A DNA stretch of 64,000 nucleotides from an uncultured Bacteroidales bacterium (GTDB lineage: Bacteria; Bacteroidota; Bacteroidia; Bacteroidales; P3), in NCBI GenBank assembly GCA_947168665.1, contig CAMVMX010000001.1, positions 248,001-312,000 of the forward strand, in the 5' to 3' direction. The translations under genes and the position numbers were made by a program. Each line of letters starts with the position of its first letter. Position 1 is the first letter of the stretch. Shown piece by piece: positions 35,047-45,203 of this stretch. Below the pieces are notes generated by a model. That model worked only from the letters and a program-made list of their open reading frames with translations, was not told where the DNA came from and made no database searches.

Positions 35047-35499
35047 TTAACTGATGACGATGAGGGTGTCGCCTTCGAGAACGCTGTCGCCTTTGCGGAC
35101 GTTGATGGAGGTGACGGTGCCGTCGGTGTCGGCCTCGATATTGTTCTCCATCTTCATGGCTTCGAGCAGGACGACGGTCTGGCCGCTCTTGACTTGGTCG
35201 CCGACGTTGACAAAGACGTCGAGGATGGTGCCGGGCAGGGGCGTGGTGACTTTGGTGCCACCGGCTGCGCTGCCGGGTCTGGGTGCCGAGGCACGCTGCA
35301 CATCGCCAGCGGCTGCCGAGACGCGGGGTGCGGGACGGTCGCTGATGACGGTGGTGCGGTGCTGGTGGGCCTGCAGTTCTTTGTCGATGGTGACGGTGTA
35401 GGGGGTGCCGTTCACTTCAAGTTTGATTTCCTGGCCTTCCACTTCGTTGATGTCGACGGAGTAGTTGTTGCCGTTTATTTTAAGTTTGTAATTCTTCAT
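35047..35499 (-). CDS. mmdC: biotin carboxyl carrier subunit
   Basis: A 150-residue protein. Residues 1-45 form a small beta domain (YSVDINEVEGQEIKLEVNG). A Pro/Ala linker follows, and the biotinyl domain covers ~75-150 with the biotin-attachment motif EAMKMENN (K116). It carries CO2 between the carboxyltransferase MmdA and the membrane pump MmdB. Length and linker match Bacteroidota decarboxylase carriers. It lies 81 bases after the OadG-like gene in the operon. Confidence 0.94.
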   Translation of the reverse strand: MKNYKLKINGNNYSVDINEVEGQEIKLEVNGTPYTVTIDKELQAHQHRTTVISDRPAPRVSAAAGDVQRASAPRPGSAAGGTKVTTPLPGTILDVFVNVGDQVKSGQTVVLLEAMKMENNIEADTDGTVTSINVRKGDSVLEGDTLIVIS

Positions 35500-35580
35500 T
35501 TGTTGTTGTTCTATGCCCGGAACCCCGGGCTGGGCGGAGGGTCTCCGCAGGTTATACTATTGTTTGCTGTTGGCGGGCCG

Positions 35581-36591
35581 TCACTTGCGGACTGAGAAAT
35601 AGCGGTTCATGTTGTAGAACTTGGCATTCCAAGGAGTCCAAGCACGCTCGGTTTTCTGGATGGTGATGATGGTGTCTTCGACATCGTGGAGATCCTGGCT
35701 GTAGGCGTAGATGGCGGCGGCGATGGCGGCGTAGACTTCGCCTTCGACGGGGCTGCCAGCGGCCTTGGCGGGAGCGCCGGCGGCGGCGGGCTGCGCCTTA
35801 CGGTTCTGGAAACGCTGGATGAGTTTGCCGTATCCACCCATGAGGAACATGATGCAGATGAGGGCGAAGAAGACTACCGAGACGGCCACGATGGCGAGTC
35901 CGGCGCCGAAGGGGTCGGAGGCTTTGATGCGCTCGGCCTGTTTGGGCACGTGGTAGTGGAACGCGGAGGCCGCGGAGATGTTCTCCATGCCGTTGCTGAA
36001 GTTGACGAAGTTGAGGTCGTAGCCCACGGGGTTGTTGCCCACGACGATGATCTGGCTGGCGCAGGGGTCGACGCGGAAGGCGAAGGAGTTGCAATTGAAG
36101 CCGACACAGGCGACGGCCTTGAGGCTGTCGAAGCCTTGCTCGTCGAGACATTTGACGGGTTCCATGCTGACGACGGCGAGGTAGGAGGAGTCTTTCTTGG
36201 AGCTGGCCAGGACGAGAATCTTGTCGCCGCAGACGGATACGGAGCGGGGACGCAGGATGTTGACGAGGTCGTGGCGACCGGTGTAGCGGTCGGTGGTGAA
36301 ACGGCCTACGCGCTGGAGACCGTCAGCCTGACGCACAAGGAGGTCGACGGCACAGTCGATGCTGTCGATAAGTACGAAGGCTTGTTTTTCGGGGATGTAG
36401 CAAACCTGGTTGGAGGCGAAGTCCATGGGACCGGGCACCGGGGCGGCGGGGGCCATGGCATCGGCCGGCACGGGCTCAGGAAGGGTGCCGGGGGCGGGGG
36501 ATAGCCCGCGACCGGGCTGGGCAAAGGCACAGCCAACGGTAAGGCAGAAACCGACCAGGAGTGTGACTATGGGTTTAAAAATCTTATTCAT
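35581..36591 (-). CDS. OadG/MmdD-type subunit with large exported N-terminal domain
   Basis: A 336-residue protein. Residues 1-25 form a signal peptide or anchor (PIVTLLVGFCLTVGCAFAQ), and a Pro-rich segment follows. A ~180-residue beta-rich domain holds blade-like repeats (SVSVCGDKILVLASSKKDSS, SQIIVVGNNPVGYDLNFVNF). One membrane helix covers ~228-250 (IVAVSVVFFALICIMFLMGG), and the cytoplasmic tail ends with the OadG signature VYAAIAAAIYAYSQ and a Trp-rich end. OadG subunits hold the alpha subunit to the membrane pump. The classical one is under 100 residues, so the exported domain is an addition. The ATG at 36591 gives the signal peptide. Confidence 0.82.
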   Translation of the reverse strand: MNKIFKPIVTLLVGFCLTVGCAFAQPGRGLSPAPGTLPEPVPADAMAPAAPVPGPMDFASNQVCYIPEKQAFVLIDSIDCAVDLLVRQADGLQRVGRFTTDRYTGRHDLVNILRPRSVSVCGDKILVLASSKKDSSYLAVVSMEPVKCLDEQGFDSLKAVACVGFNCNSFAFRVDPCASQIIVVGNNPVGYDLNFVNFSNGMENISAASAFHYHVPKQAERIKASDPFGAGLAIVAVSVVFFALICIMFLMGGYGKLIQRFQNRKAQPAAAGAPAKAAGSPVEGEVYAAIAAAIYAYSQDLHDVEDTIITIQKTERAWTPWNAKFYNMNRYFSVRK

Positions 36592-36691
36592 TTCAAACAA
36601 AGAAAAAACAATCAAAATGTCGTTTTCGGGAAATTGAGGTGATGCCATGGGAGGGACTGGCCCGTCCCATGGCATTACTCAATCTTAAAGC

Positions 36692-37030
36692 TTAGTTGGC
36701 TTTTTTGCAGCACTCTTTCTTGCCTTCGCAACCTTGCTTGTCTTTGCAGCACTCTTTTTTCTGAGCGCAGCAGCTGTCCTGGCCGTCCTTGGCGCAGCAC
36801 TTGTGGTCACAAGGCTTGCAGCAGTTGGTGTCGGTGCAGTTGGCGCAGTTGCTGGCGGCACAGGTGGTGTCGGCGCAGGTGCAGTCGTGATGCTGGCAGC
36901 ACTGGTGCTCGGTCATCTCGGTCTGGGCGGCGCTGTCGACGGGCTCCTCAGCGGGCTGATTGTTGTTGCAGGAGGAGAGGCCGAAAGCAAAAGCGGCAGC
37001 CACAAAAGCAGTTAAGAAAACTTTCTTCAT
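36692..37030 (-). CDS. 20-cysteine lipoprotein, metallothionein-like
   Basis: A 112-residue protein with a lipoprotein signal and lipobox LSSC (Cys near 21). After a short acidic spacer come nineteen Cys in pairs (HQCCQHHDCTC, DTNCCKPC, HKCC, DSCCAQ, KECCK), mixed with His, Lys and Asp. This composition suggests a metal-binding or disulfide-packed periplasmic or surface lipoprotein. It sits inside the methylmalonyl-CoA decarboxylase operon between mmdA and the OadG-like gene, with ordinary spacing and the same strand. No homologue with known function comes to mind. Confidence 0.82.
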   Translation of the reverse strand: MKKVFLTAFVAAAFAFGLSSCNNNQPAEEPVDSAAQTEMTEHQCCQHHDCTCADTTCAASNCANCTDTNCCKPCDHKCCAKDGQDSCCAQKKECCKDKQGCEGKKECCKKAN

Positions 37031-37110
37031 TTTGTTGTTTTGTTGTTTTATGGGGTGAAGAACCCCTGGTTAATAATTAATATTATTGATTAAAGAATCA
37101 ATCTAATGGA

Positions 37111-38670
37111 TTACAACGGGATGTTGTTGTGCTTCTTGAGCGGCAGGGACTCTTTCTTGGAGGCCAGCACCTGCAGGGCGCGGGTGACGCGGAAGCGGGT
37201 GTTGCGGGGCTCGATGATGTCGTCGATGTAGCCGAAGCGGGCGGCGCAGTAGGGGTTGGCGAACTGGTCGTTGTATTCAATCTCCTTCTGGGCGATGAAT
37301 TTGGCACGCTCTTCGGGGTCTTGGATGTCTTTGATTTGACGGCCATAAAGGACCTCGGTGGCGCCGCTGGCACCCATGACGGCGATTTGGGCCGTGGGCC
37401 AGGCGTAGTTGAAATCGCCACGGAGCTGCTTGCAGCTCATGACGATATGAGCGCCGCCATAGCTCTTGCGGAGGGTGACGGTGACTTTGGGCACGGTGGC
37501 CTCACCGTAGGCGAAGAGCATCTTGGCACCGTGGACGATGACTCCGTTGTATTCCTGGCCGGTGCCGGGCAGGAAGCCGGGGACGTCGACAAGGGTGACG
37601 ATGGGGATGTTGAAGGCGTCGCAGAAGCGGACGAAACGGCCGCCCTTGCGCGAGGCGTTGCTGTCGAGCACACCGGCCATGGCTTTGGGCTGGTTGGCCA
37701 CAATGCCGACGGCCACACCGCCGAAACGGGCAAAGCCAACGAGCAGGTTGGGGGCGAATTTCTCATGCACTTCGAGGAATTTGCCGTCGTCGACAATGGC
37801 CTTGATGACCCCCTTCATGTCGTAGGGTTCGTTGGGGTTTTCGGGGATGATGCTGTTGAGGCTGTCTTCAAGACGGTCGATGGGATCCTCGGTGGGAACG
37901 TAAGGAGGTTCTTCGAAGTTGTTGGAGGGGAGGTAGCCCATCAGGTCGCGGATGAGCTTGATGGTGTCCTCCTCTGTCTCGCCGACGAAATGGGCCACAC
38001 CACTCTTGGTGGCGTGCACCATGGCACCGCCGAGTTTGTCAACGGTGACATCCTCGCCAGTGACGGTTTTGACCACCTTGGGACCGGTGAGGAACATGTA
38101 GCTGTTCTCTTTGGTCATGAGGATGAAGTCGGTGAGGGCGGGGCTGTAGACGGCGCCGCCGGCGCAGGGGCCAAAGATGGCGCTGATTTGGGGGATGACG
38201 CCGCTGGCCAGAATGTTGCGCTCGAAGATTTCGGCATAGCCGGCCAGGGAGTTGCTACCTTCCTGGATACGTGCTCCGCCAGAGTCGTTGAGACCGATGA
38301 CGGGGGCGCCAGTTTTCATGGCCTGGTCCATAATCTTGCAGATTTTGAGCGACATGGTCTCGCTCAGGCTGCCGGCGAAGACGGTGAAGTCCTGGGCAAA
38401 CACGTAGACGGGACGGCCTTCGATGGTTCCGTAGCCGGTGACGACACCGTCGCCAAGGAAGGACTGTTTCTGCATGTCGAAGTTGACGCAGCGGTGGGCG
38501 ACAAACATGTCGAATTCCTCGAATGAGCCTTCGTCGAGGAGGAGGGCAATGCGCTCGCGGGCGGTGAGCTTGCCCTGCTCGTGCTGTTTGTCGATACGTT
38601 TTTGGCCACCTCCCATTTTGGCCTCGCTTCTCTTGTCGAGAAGTTCTTTTATCTTTTCTTCAAATGCCAT
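37111..38670 (-). CDS. mmdA: methylmalonyl-CoA decarboxylase alpha subunit (carboxyltransferase)
   Basis: A 519-residue carboxyltransferase of the acyl-CoA type. Motifs are the N-terminal [23 protein letters not shown] (core LTARERI), [34 protein letters not shown] and [16 protein letters not shown]. It moves the carboxyl of (S)-methylmalonyl-CoA to the biotin carrier. Related propionyl-CoA carboxylase beta chains look similar. The OadB, OadG and carrier genes downstream and mce upstream favour the decarboxylase. It is separated from mce by 87 bases. Confidence 0.95.
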   Translation of the reverse strand: MAFEEKIKELLDKRSEAKMGGGQKRIDKQHEQGKLTARERIALLLDEGSFEEFDMFVAHRCVNFDMQKQSFLGDGVVTGYGTIEGRPVYVFAQDFTVFAGSLSETMSLKICKIMDQAMKTGAPVIGLNDSGGARIQEGSNSLAGYAEIFERNILASGVIPQISAIFGPCAGGAVYSPALTDFILMTKENSYMFLTGPKVVKTVTGEDVTVDKLGGAMVHATKSGVAHFVGETEEDTIKLIRDLMGYLPSNNFEEPPYVPTEDPIDRLEDSLNSIIPENPNEPYDMKGVIKAIVDDGKFLEVHEKFAPNLLVGFARFGGVAVGIVANQPKAMAGVLDSNASRKGGRFVRFCDAFNIPIVTLVDVPGFLPGTGQEYNGVIVHGAKMLFAYGEATVPKVTVTLRKSYGGAHIVMSCKQLRGDFNYAWPTAQIAVMGASGATEVLYGRQIKDIQDPEERAKFIAQKEIEYNDQFANPYCAARFGYIDDIIEPRNTRFRVTRALQVLASKKESLPLKKHNNIPL

Positions 38671-38757
38671 TATTTGAATTGTTTTGTTGGTTATTGAACA
38701 TGGACGCTGCTCGCGACCTTAGCGATCGTCCGCCACGCCCGAAAAACTCGTGATGAT

Positions 38758-39165
38758 TTATTTGCAGCAGAATTCGGTGAGGACGCCGAGTGTGCTCTTG
38801 GGGTGCAGGAAGCCGATGTGAAGGCCTTCAGCACCGCCGCGGCTTTGCTGGTCGATGAGACGGATGCCTTTCTCCTTGGCATCGTTCAGTGCCTGGTCGG
38901 TGTTGTCGACGCAGAAGGCGATATGATGCATGCCGCCTTTACCGCCGTTCTTCTCGATGAAAGCGGCGATGGTGCTTTCGGGGCATGTGGGTTCAAGAAG
39001 TTCAATCTTTACTTCGCCGATTTTGAAGAAAGCAGTCTTTACTTTCTGGTCGGTTACTTCTTCAATAGCATAACATTTAAGACCCATGACGTCTTCCCAA
39101 TAGCGGATAGCCTCGTCAAGATTGGTCACGGCAATGCCGATGTGTTCAATGTGTGAAGGGGTCAT
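38758..39165 (-). CDS. mce: methylmalonyl-CoA epimerase
   Basis: A 135-residue VOC-fold enzyme that interconverts the (R) and (S) forms of methylmalonyl-CoA, linking the B12-dependent mutase to the decarboxylase. Visible signatures are SHIEHIGIAVTNLDEAIRYW with the first metal His, and GGMHHIAFCVDN with the second. The final metal Glu lies in LGVLTEF. It is the first gene of the Na+-pump operon, whose promoter is at 39252. Confidence 0.95.
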   Translation of the reverse strand: MTPSHIEHIGIAVTNLDEAIRYWEDVMGLKCYAIEEVTDQKVKTAFFKIGEVKIELLEPTCPESTIAAFIEKNGGKGGMHHIAFCVDNTDQALNDAKEKGIRLIDQQSRGGAEGLHIGFLHPKSTLGVLTEFCCK

Positions 39166-39251
39166 TTCTCTGTATTTTTTAATTTTTTATATTCAATAAA
39201 AAGTGCTTACTGCACACGTTCTCAGCACCAAAACATTCGATGCAGAAAATG

Positions 39252-39259
39252 CAAAGATA
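39252..39259 (-). promoter_or_regulatory. -7 box for the mce-mmd operon
   Basis: The minus strand reads TTTGTATCTTTGCA; the TATCTTTG box lies 86 bases before the mce ATG. Confidence 0.6.
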
Positions 39260-39404
39260 CAAATATTTTTTTGATTGGAGAAACATTTCTTCTCTCGGAC
39301 AGTAAAATTAACATTCAAACTCTTCGGCACGAGAATCCACGACCGGCCGAAAGCTCGCGGGGAAAGGGGGTGAGGAGAGTGCGGAATGTACGGTGGAGGG
39401 GGGA

Positions 39405-41357
39405 CTACCTCCGGGCAGCGGCGACGATGGAGTCGATGTCGATAAGGCAATCCTTGTGGAGCTGCGCCACAGAACCGTGGGTGACAAACTGGTCGGGCAG
39501 ACCAAGTATCTGGACGGGCGGAAGGGCGGCGGCGGGATTGACGGCCCGGACGGAGGCAAAGTATTCAAGCACCGCACTGCCCAGCCCGCCACTCCGAACC
39601 CCGTCCTCGACGGTGACGATACGGCGGAAACCTTGGACTATCACGGTGTCGAGCAGGTCGGTGTCGAGGGGTTTGAGGTAACGCATGTCGTACATGGCGG
39701 CGGATATGCCTTCGGTTTCGAGACGCTGGGCAGCGGACAGAGCATCGTTGCCGATATGGCCGATGGCTATGATCGCCACCTCGGTGCCTTCTTTCATACA
39801 ACGCCCTTTGCCCACAGCCAGTGGCTCGAATGGGGTGCGCCAGTCGGCGTGGACGCTGAGGCCGCGGGGGTAACGGATGGCCACTGCCCCCTGGCCAGGG
39901 AGCTGGGCGGTGTACATCATGTTGCGGAGTTCATGCTCGTCCATTGGGGCGCAGATGGTGAGGTTGGGTATGGGGCGGAGGTAGGCGAGGTCGAAGGCCC
40001 CGTGATGGGTAGGGCCGTCGTCGCCGACGAGTCCGGCGCGGTCGAGGCAGAGCACTACGGGCAGACGCTGCAGTGCCACGTCGTGGATAATCTGGTCGTA
40101 GGCCCGCTGCATGAAGGAAGAGTATATGTTGCAGAAAGGCAGCATCCCCTGTGCGGCCAGCCCGGCGGCGAAGGTAACGGCGTGCTGCTCGGCAATGCCG
40201 ACATCGAATGCACGCGAAGGCATCTGATCCATCATGATATTCAGCGAGCAGCCTGTGGGCATGGCCGGCGTGATGCCGACGATGGCGGGATTGTGTTTTG
40301 CCAACTCGACAATCGTATAGCCGAAGACATCCTGGTATTTCAGCGGCTGCCCCTCGGGGTTGCTTTTAATCTGCATCCCGGTCTCGGCATTGAAGCGGCC
40401 TGGAGCGTGGTAGGTGACAGGGTGTTTCTCGGCGGTGCGCAGACCTTTGCCTTTCTTGGTGACCACGTGGAGCAGCTTGGGGCCTTTGATGGCTTTGAGT
40501 TGCGAAAGCACCTCCACCAGCTCAGCGACATTATGGCCGTCGATAGGGCCGAAGTAGCGGAACCCCAACGACTCGAACAGATTGGGTGCTCCCAGGGCGG
40601 CGGTTTTGGCCATGAAGGTGGCCCGCTGGAAGAAATTCAGCGACTTGCCCCGGCGGATGTTTTGGTCGGTGCTGTCGCCGCCCAGTCGCCGCCATATTTT
40701 TTCCTTTAATTTATTGTATTGCGGCGAGGCGGTGATATGCGTCAAGTAACGGCTCAGTCCGCCCACAGCCTTGTCGATGCTGATGCCGTTGTCGTTCAGC
40801 ACTACCAGCATGTTGGCTTTGGATACCCCTGCGTTGTTGAGCGCCTCGAAGGCTTCGCCCCCCGTCATGGCGCCGTCGCCGATGACGGCGATATGCTGCC
40901 TCCGCGTATTACCCTGAAGAGTGGAGGCGGTGGCCATGCCGAGAGCGGCACTGATGGAGGTTGAGCTGTGGCCTGTGCCGAAAGCGTCGAAAGGCGACTC
41001 GTCCATGCGGGGGAAGCCACTGAGACCGCCATAAGTGCGGATGGTGGGGAACTGGTCGCGACGACCCGTGATGATTTTATGGGTATAGGCCTGGTGACCC
41101 ACGTCCCAGATGAGCTTGTCGTCGGGAGTGTTGAAGACGTAGTGGAGGGCGAGGGTCAGCTCGACAGTGCCGAGGCTGGAAGCCAGATGACCGGGATGGC
41201 GCGAGAGGGTGTCAATAATATAGTGCCGTATTTCAACGCTCAACTGCTCCAGGTCGGCTACCGTAAGCCGACGGAGATCCTCCATCGTGTTGATACTGTC
41301 CAGAATCACACCTGTGGAAGGGAAAAGGGGAGCATGGTTGGCGGGAGTGTTTTGCAT
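39405..41357 (-). CDS. dxs: 1-deoxy-D-xylulose-5-phosphate synthase
   Basis: A 650-residue thiamine-diphosphate enzyme that joins pyruvate and glyceraldehyde-3-phosphate, the first step of the MEP isoprenoid pathway. Motifs are WDVGHQAYTHKI, GTGHSSTSISAALGMA, the ThDP-binding GDGAMTGGEAFEALNNAG with ..VVLNDN, and the transketolase-type DVGIAEQHAVTFAAGLA. The start is the ATG at 41357; earlier codons belong to the gene upstream in another frame. Product feeds undecaprenyl phosphate (see uppP) and other isoprenoids. Confidence 0.96.
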   Translation of the reverse strand: MQNTPANHAPLFPSTGVILDSINTMEDLRRLTVADLEQLSVEIRHYIIDTLSRHPGHLASSLGTVELTLALHYVFNTPDDKLIWDVGHQAYTHKIITGRRDQFPTIRTYGGLSGFPRMDESPFDAFGTGHSSTSISAALGMATASTLQGNTRRQHIAVIGDGAMTGGEAFEALNNAGVSKANMLVVLNDNGISIDKAVGGLSRYLTHITASPQYNKLKEKIWRRLGGDSTDQNIRRGKSLNFFQRATFMAKTAALGAPNLFESLGFRYFGPIDGHNVAELVEVLSQLKAIKGPKLLHVVTKKGKGLRTAEKHPVTYHAPGRFNAETGMQIKSNPEGQPLKYQDVFGYTIVELAKHNPAIVGITPAMPTGCSLNIMMDQMPSRAFDVGIAEQHAVTFAAGLAAQGMLPFCNIYSSFMQRAYDQIIHDVALQRLPVVLCLDRAGLVGDDGPTHHGAFDLAYLRPIPNLTICAPMDEHELRNMMYTAQLPGQGAVAIRYPRGLSVHADWRTPFEPLAVGKGRCMKEGTEVAIIAIGHIGNDALSAAQRLETEGISAAMYDMRYLKPLDTDLLDTVIVQGFRRIVTVEDGVRSGGLGSAVLEYFASVRAVNPAAALPPVQILGLPDQFVTHGSVAQLHKDCLIDIDSIVAAARR

Positions 41358-41394
41358 GTCAGTGACTGTTTTGTATGATTGCTGCCGAGAGGAG

Positions 41395-42516
41395 CTATTC
41401 GACCTGATAGGCGGGAGCCTGTTTCTCGATAGGCTCGAATTCTTTGTTGAGTTTTTTGTTGGAGTCGCGGCCTTGGGCGGTGTCGTGCAGTTCCCACTTG
41501 CCGTCGGAAAAGATATAGGCCATCTCCACACCCGAAGGGACATAGTATTGATATAATCCCTCCATGCCCGGCACCTGTGGTGTCACCTGGTCGAAAATAA
41601 TCATGCGCTCTTTTTTGTCGGTGGTCTTATACGTGGGCCGGTTTGTGTTGTTACGCTGCACTGCAGCCGAGGTGCGCGCCGCTGTCGAAACCGGACGGCT
41701 GGCACGTCCTCTGCCGCGTCCCCGCCGCCGAGACCGGGACGAATTCGAAAAAAGGGATGAGAAGAAAGACGAAAACGAAAAACCTCCCGATCGGCGGGGA
41801 CGGACTCTTTCAGTGATGTGGAGGTATTGTTCCTCATAGCTGAGGTTTACCATGGCATCATATTTATATTCAAGCACTATTCGGCGCACGTTGGGTTCAC
41901 GCCTGAAGATATTCTGCCCGAACTGAGGAGTGCTGCCGCCCGACTTGAAGAAGATTGGCTCAATCACCTTGCGCTGCGTCAGCCGGTCCACTCCGCTCCA
42001 CCCCAACAGGGTGTAGAAAGTGCGGCCCTCGTGGCTGGTGACTATCAACTCCTGATATACTGCCCCATACCAGCGGTCGGGACTTAACACCTCCTCCTGC
42101 CGGTTGACGATATCGATGGAACGGTCGTTGAGCTGGGACACATCGTACTCCTTGGTACGCTCATTCAGGGCTTGCACAAATCCGAAACACTCATACTCGC
42201 CGGCATCGTTGACAATGGGCCAAGTGAATATGCGGAACTTCTTGTCTGAAGCCGTCAGCACCGACACCCCTTTGCCAAAATCCCACTGCCAACGGAACGA
42301 GTTCTCCGCGCCAAGGGCTTCAGCAAGCAGCTGCACAGCCGACTCGTTGGCATGGTAGCGTTCATTGTCAGTGGGGGCCGTGAAGGCCTGCTCAAACAGC
42401 TGCGTCAACTCCGTCTGGTACTGCATCATTGCCTCCTTGTCCTGCGCCATGGCGGCGGGGCTGGCCACAAGCAGCACCACGAATAGGGTGAATATGGATT
42501 GTGCTATTTTTCTCAT
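41395..42516 (-). CDS. exported protein with Ser/Arg-rich insert, function unknown
   Basis: A 373-residue protein with a signal peptide (SIFTLFVVLLVASPAAMAQ). Residues ~25-240 form an ordered domain (FRWQWDFGKGVSVLTASDKKF, VYQELIVTSHEGRTFYTLLG). A low-complexity segment follows (SFSSFFSSLFSNSS, then SRSRRRGRGRGRAS), and a short C-terminal domain ends the protein (FDQVTPQVPGMEGLYQYYVP). I do not recognise the family. It lies 37 bases before dxs and is divergent from dapD; coupling to isoprenoid synthesis is not implied. Confidence 0.75.
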   Translation of the reverse strand: MRKIAQSIFTLFVVLLVASPAAMAQDKEAMMQYQTELTQLFEQAFTAPTDNERYHANESAVQLLAEALGAENSFRWQWDFGKGVSVLTASDKKFRIFTWPIVNDAGEYECFGFVQALNERTKEYDVSQLNDRSIDIVNRQEEVLSPDRWYGAVYQELIVTSHEGRTFYTLLGWSGVDRLTQRKVIEPIFFKSGGSTPQFGQNIFRREPNVRRIVLEYKYDAMVNLSYEEQYLHITERVRPRRSGGFSFSSFFSSLFSNSSRSRRRGRGRGRASRPVSTAARTSAAVQRNNTNRPTYKTTDKKERMIIFDQVTPQVPGMEGLYQYYVPSGVEMAYIFSDGKWELHDTAQGRDSNKKLNKEFEPIEKQAPAYQVE

Positions 42517-42591
42517 TACGCTTTTTAAACGCAACTGAGCCGTTTTTATTATTCAATGGCAAAAAAAAGACGCAAAACCAATATTTTTTTG

Positions 42592-42599
42592 TAATTTTG
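42592..42599 (+). promoter_or_regulatory. -7 box for dapD, implying a near-leaderless mRNA
   Basis: TAATTTTG behind a T-tract and followed by CATCC, only 5 bases before the ATG at 42605. The transcript would start at or beside the start codon. Confidence 0.6.
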
Positions 42600-42604
42600 C
42601 ATCC

Positions 42605-43423
<819 letters not shown>

Positions 43424-43442
43424 CAATCAAACACACATACCC

Positions 43443-43814
43443 ATGAAAAAATACCTTCTCCTCCTGTTCATCCCGCTCCTTTTCTGCGGCTGCAAAAAGC
43501 GTGTCGACGAATTCGCCTTCAAAGGCACCGTAGTCGGCTATGTGCAATGCTCAGGCATCGTGACCAGCATATCCGAGTTCGACATGGGCTACATCATCAC
43601 CCTCGACACCCCCGACTCCATCGGAGGCGACTTCACTTACAACACAAAAAAAGTCTACCACAACTGCATAGTTCTCTACCACACACGCTCCCGTTTCGAA
43701 GACGGCGAAGCGGTCTCCGGCCGCATGTACCTCGACGACCAATACTCCGCAGCCTACTGCAACTTCCACATCGACACCGGCCTCCCCGAAGGGGTGTGCC
43801 TCTCGATCGACTGA
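43443..43814 (+). CDS. small lipoprotein, function unknown
   Basis: A 123-residue protein starting MKKYLLLLFIPLLFCGCKKR, a lipoprotein signal with lipobox FCGC. The mature part is beta-rich (FKGTVVGYVQCSGIVTSISE, MGYIITLDTPDS) with three further Cys. No domain is recognised. The ATG at 43443 was preferred to one nine codons earlier because it begins the signal peptide. It is probably cotranscribed with dapD. Confidence 0.82.
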   Translation: MKKYLLLLFIPLLFCGCKKRVDEFAFKGTVVGYVQCSGIVTSISEFDMGYIITLDTPDSIGGDFTYNTKKVYHNCIVLYHTRSRFEDGEAVSGRMYLDDQYSAAYCNFHIDTGLPEGVCLSID

Positions 43815-43923
43815 CCCTCACCCTCCCTCACGCAAACGCGCGTCCCCTCACCCTGGACCCCAATCCCCACCGGGCTGTTGAAAAAAAAATCCTCCGTTTT
43901 CCTGTTATATGGAAAATATGTAT

Positions 43924-43931
43924 TATCTTTG
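43924..43931 (+). promoter_or_regulatory. -7 box for dnaN
   Basis: TATCTTTG followed by CA, 50 bases before the ATG at 43982. Confidence 0.6.
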
Positions 43932-43981
43932 CATTTTGAATTGGCCCTGCGCCCAAGTATATTATAATTGTCTTTAAAGTT

Positions 43982-45121
43982 ATGAAATTCATCATCAACA
44001 GCCTGATCTTCTCCAAGCAGATTCAGTCGCTCAGCGGTGTACTCACTAACAACAACACCGTGCCCATCATCAATTGTTTCCATTTCCACCTCGACGAAGG
44101 TGTCCTCACCATACGCGCCACCGACCTGGAAACCACCTTAGTGTCGAAAGTTGAGGTCGAAACCGGGGCCATCGAGGGCTTGACCGACATTGCTGTCCCC
44201 TCCAAACTCCTCATAGACATCCTCAAGAGCCTCGACGACGTACCCCTGACCTTCGCCGTCGACGACACAAACTTCAACATAAGCATCACCTCGGGCGAAG
44301 GCCGCTACCGTCTGGCTGGCAAAAACCCCGAGACCTTCCCCACTATGCCCGAACCGCACGACACCTCCAGCATCTCGCTGCCTGGCAGTCTTATCGTCAA
44401 CGCCATCAGCAAGACGGCCTTCGCCGCCTCCAACGACGAGCTGCGCCAGCAGATGAGCGGCATCCTGTGCGAAATCAACACCGAGAACATCACCTTCGTG
44501 GCCACCGACGCCCACAAACTGGTGCGCTACCGTCGCAACGACATCAAGAGCGACAACCCCGTATCCTTCATCCTTCCCCGCAAGCCCATCACCATGATGC
44601 GCAACATCCTTGCCTCCCACAAAGAAGAGCTGGACGTGAAAGTCGAATACAACAACACCAACGCGTTCTTCACCTTCGAGAACTTCTTCATCATCTGCCG
44701 CCTTGTCGAGGGCCGCTACCCCAACTACGACGCAGCCATCCCCAAGGAAAACCCCAACCGCCTCATCATCGACCGCAACTCCTTCCTTAACACCCTGCGC
44801 CGTGTAGGCCTCTTCGCCAACCAAGCCTCCCACCAAGTCCGGCTCTCCATCCAGGAACACGAACTCATCGTCAGTGCCGAAGACCTCGAATTCTCCAACG
44901 ACGCCAGCGAAAAACTCCCCTGCCAATACGAAGGCGACCCCATGGAAATCGGCTTCAACGCCAAATTCCTCACCGAGATGGTATCCAACGTCGACAGCGA
45001 ACAAATCCTCATGGAAATGTCCCACCCCAGCCGTGCCGGCATCATCTTCCCCGTCAACGAAGGGCAAGACACCGCCGAGGACATCCTCATGCTCGTCATG
45101 CCCGTCATGCTGGCCAACTGA
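43982..45121 (+). CDS. dnaN: DNA polymerase III sliding clamp
   Basis: A 379-residue beta subunit. Three structural repeats can be followed: KFIINSLIFSKQIQSLSGVL at the start, a middle SISLPGSLIVNAISKTAFAA, and NRLIIDRNSFLNTLRRVGLF. The end (IIFPVNEGQD..MLVMPVML) matches the family tail. It encircles DNA and tethers the replicative polymerase. Codons are strongly C-ending, as expected for a conserved gene in this genome. ftsX follows after 82 bases. Confidence 0.97.
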   Translation: MKFIINSLIFSKQIQSLSGVLTNNNTVPIINCFHFHLDEGVLTIRATDLETTLVSKVEVETGAIEGLTDIAVPSKLLIDILKSLDDVPLTFAVDDTNFNISITSGEGRYRLAGKNPETFPTMPEPHDTSSISLPGSLIVNAISKTAFAASNDELRQQMSGILCEINTENITFVATDAHKLVRYRRNDIKSDNPVSFILPRKPITMMRNILASHKEELDVKVEYNNTNAFFTFENFFIICRLVEGRYPNYDAAIPKENPNRLIIDRNSFLNTLRRVGLFANQASHQVRLSIQEHELIVSAEDLEFSNDASEKLPCQYEGDPMEIGFNAKFLTEMVSNVDSEQILMEMSHPSRAGIIFPVNEGQDTAEDILMLVMPVMLAN

Positions 45122-45203
45122 TGCCCCCACTGCCCACCAGAGGTCCACGGCACCTCGCGGGACACAACAGCAAAACAAACCGACCACTATAACAAACTAA
45201 GGT

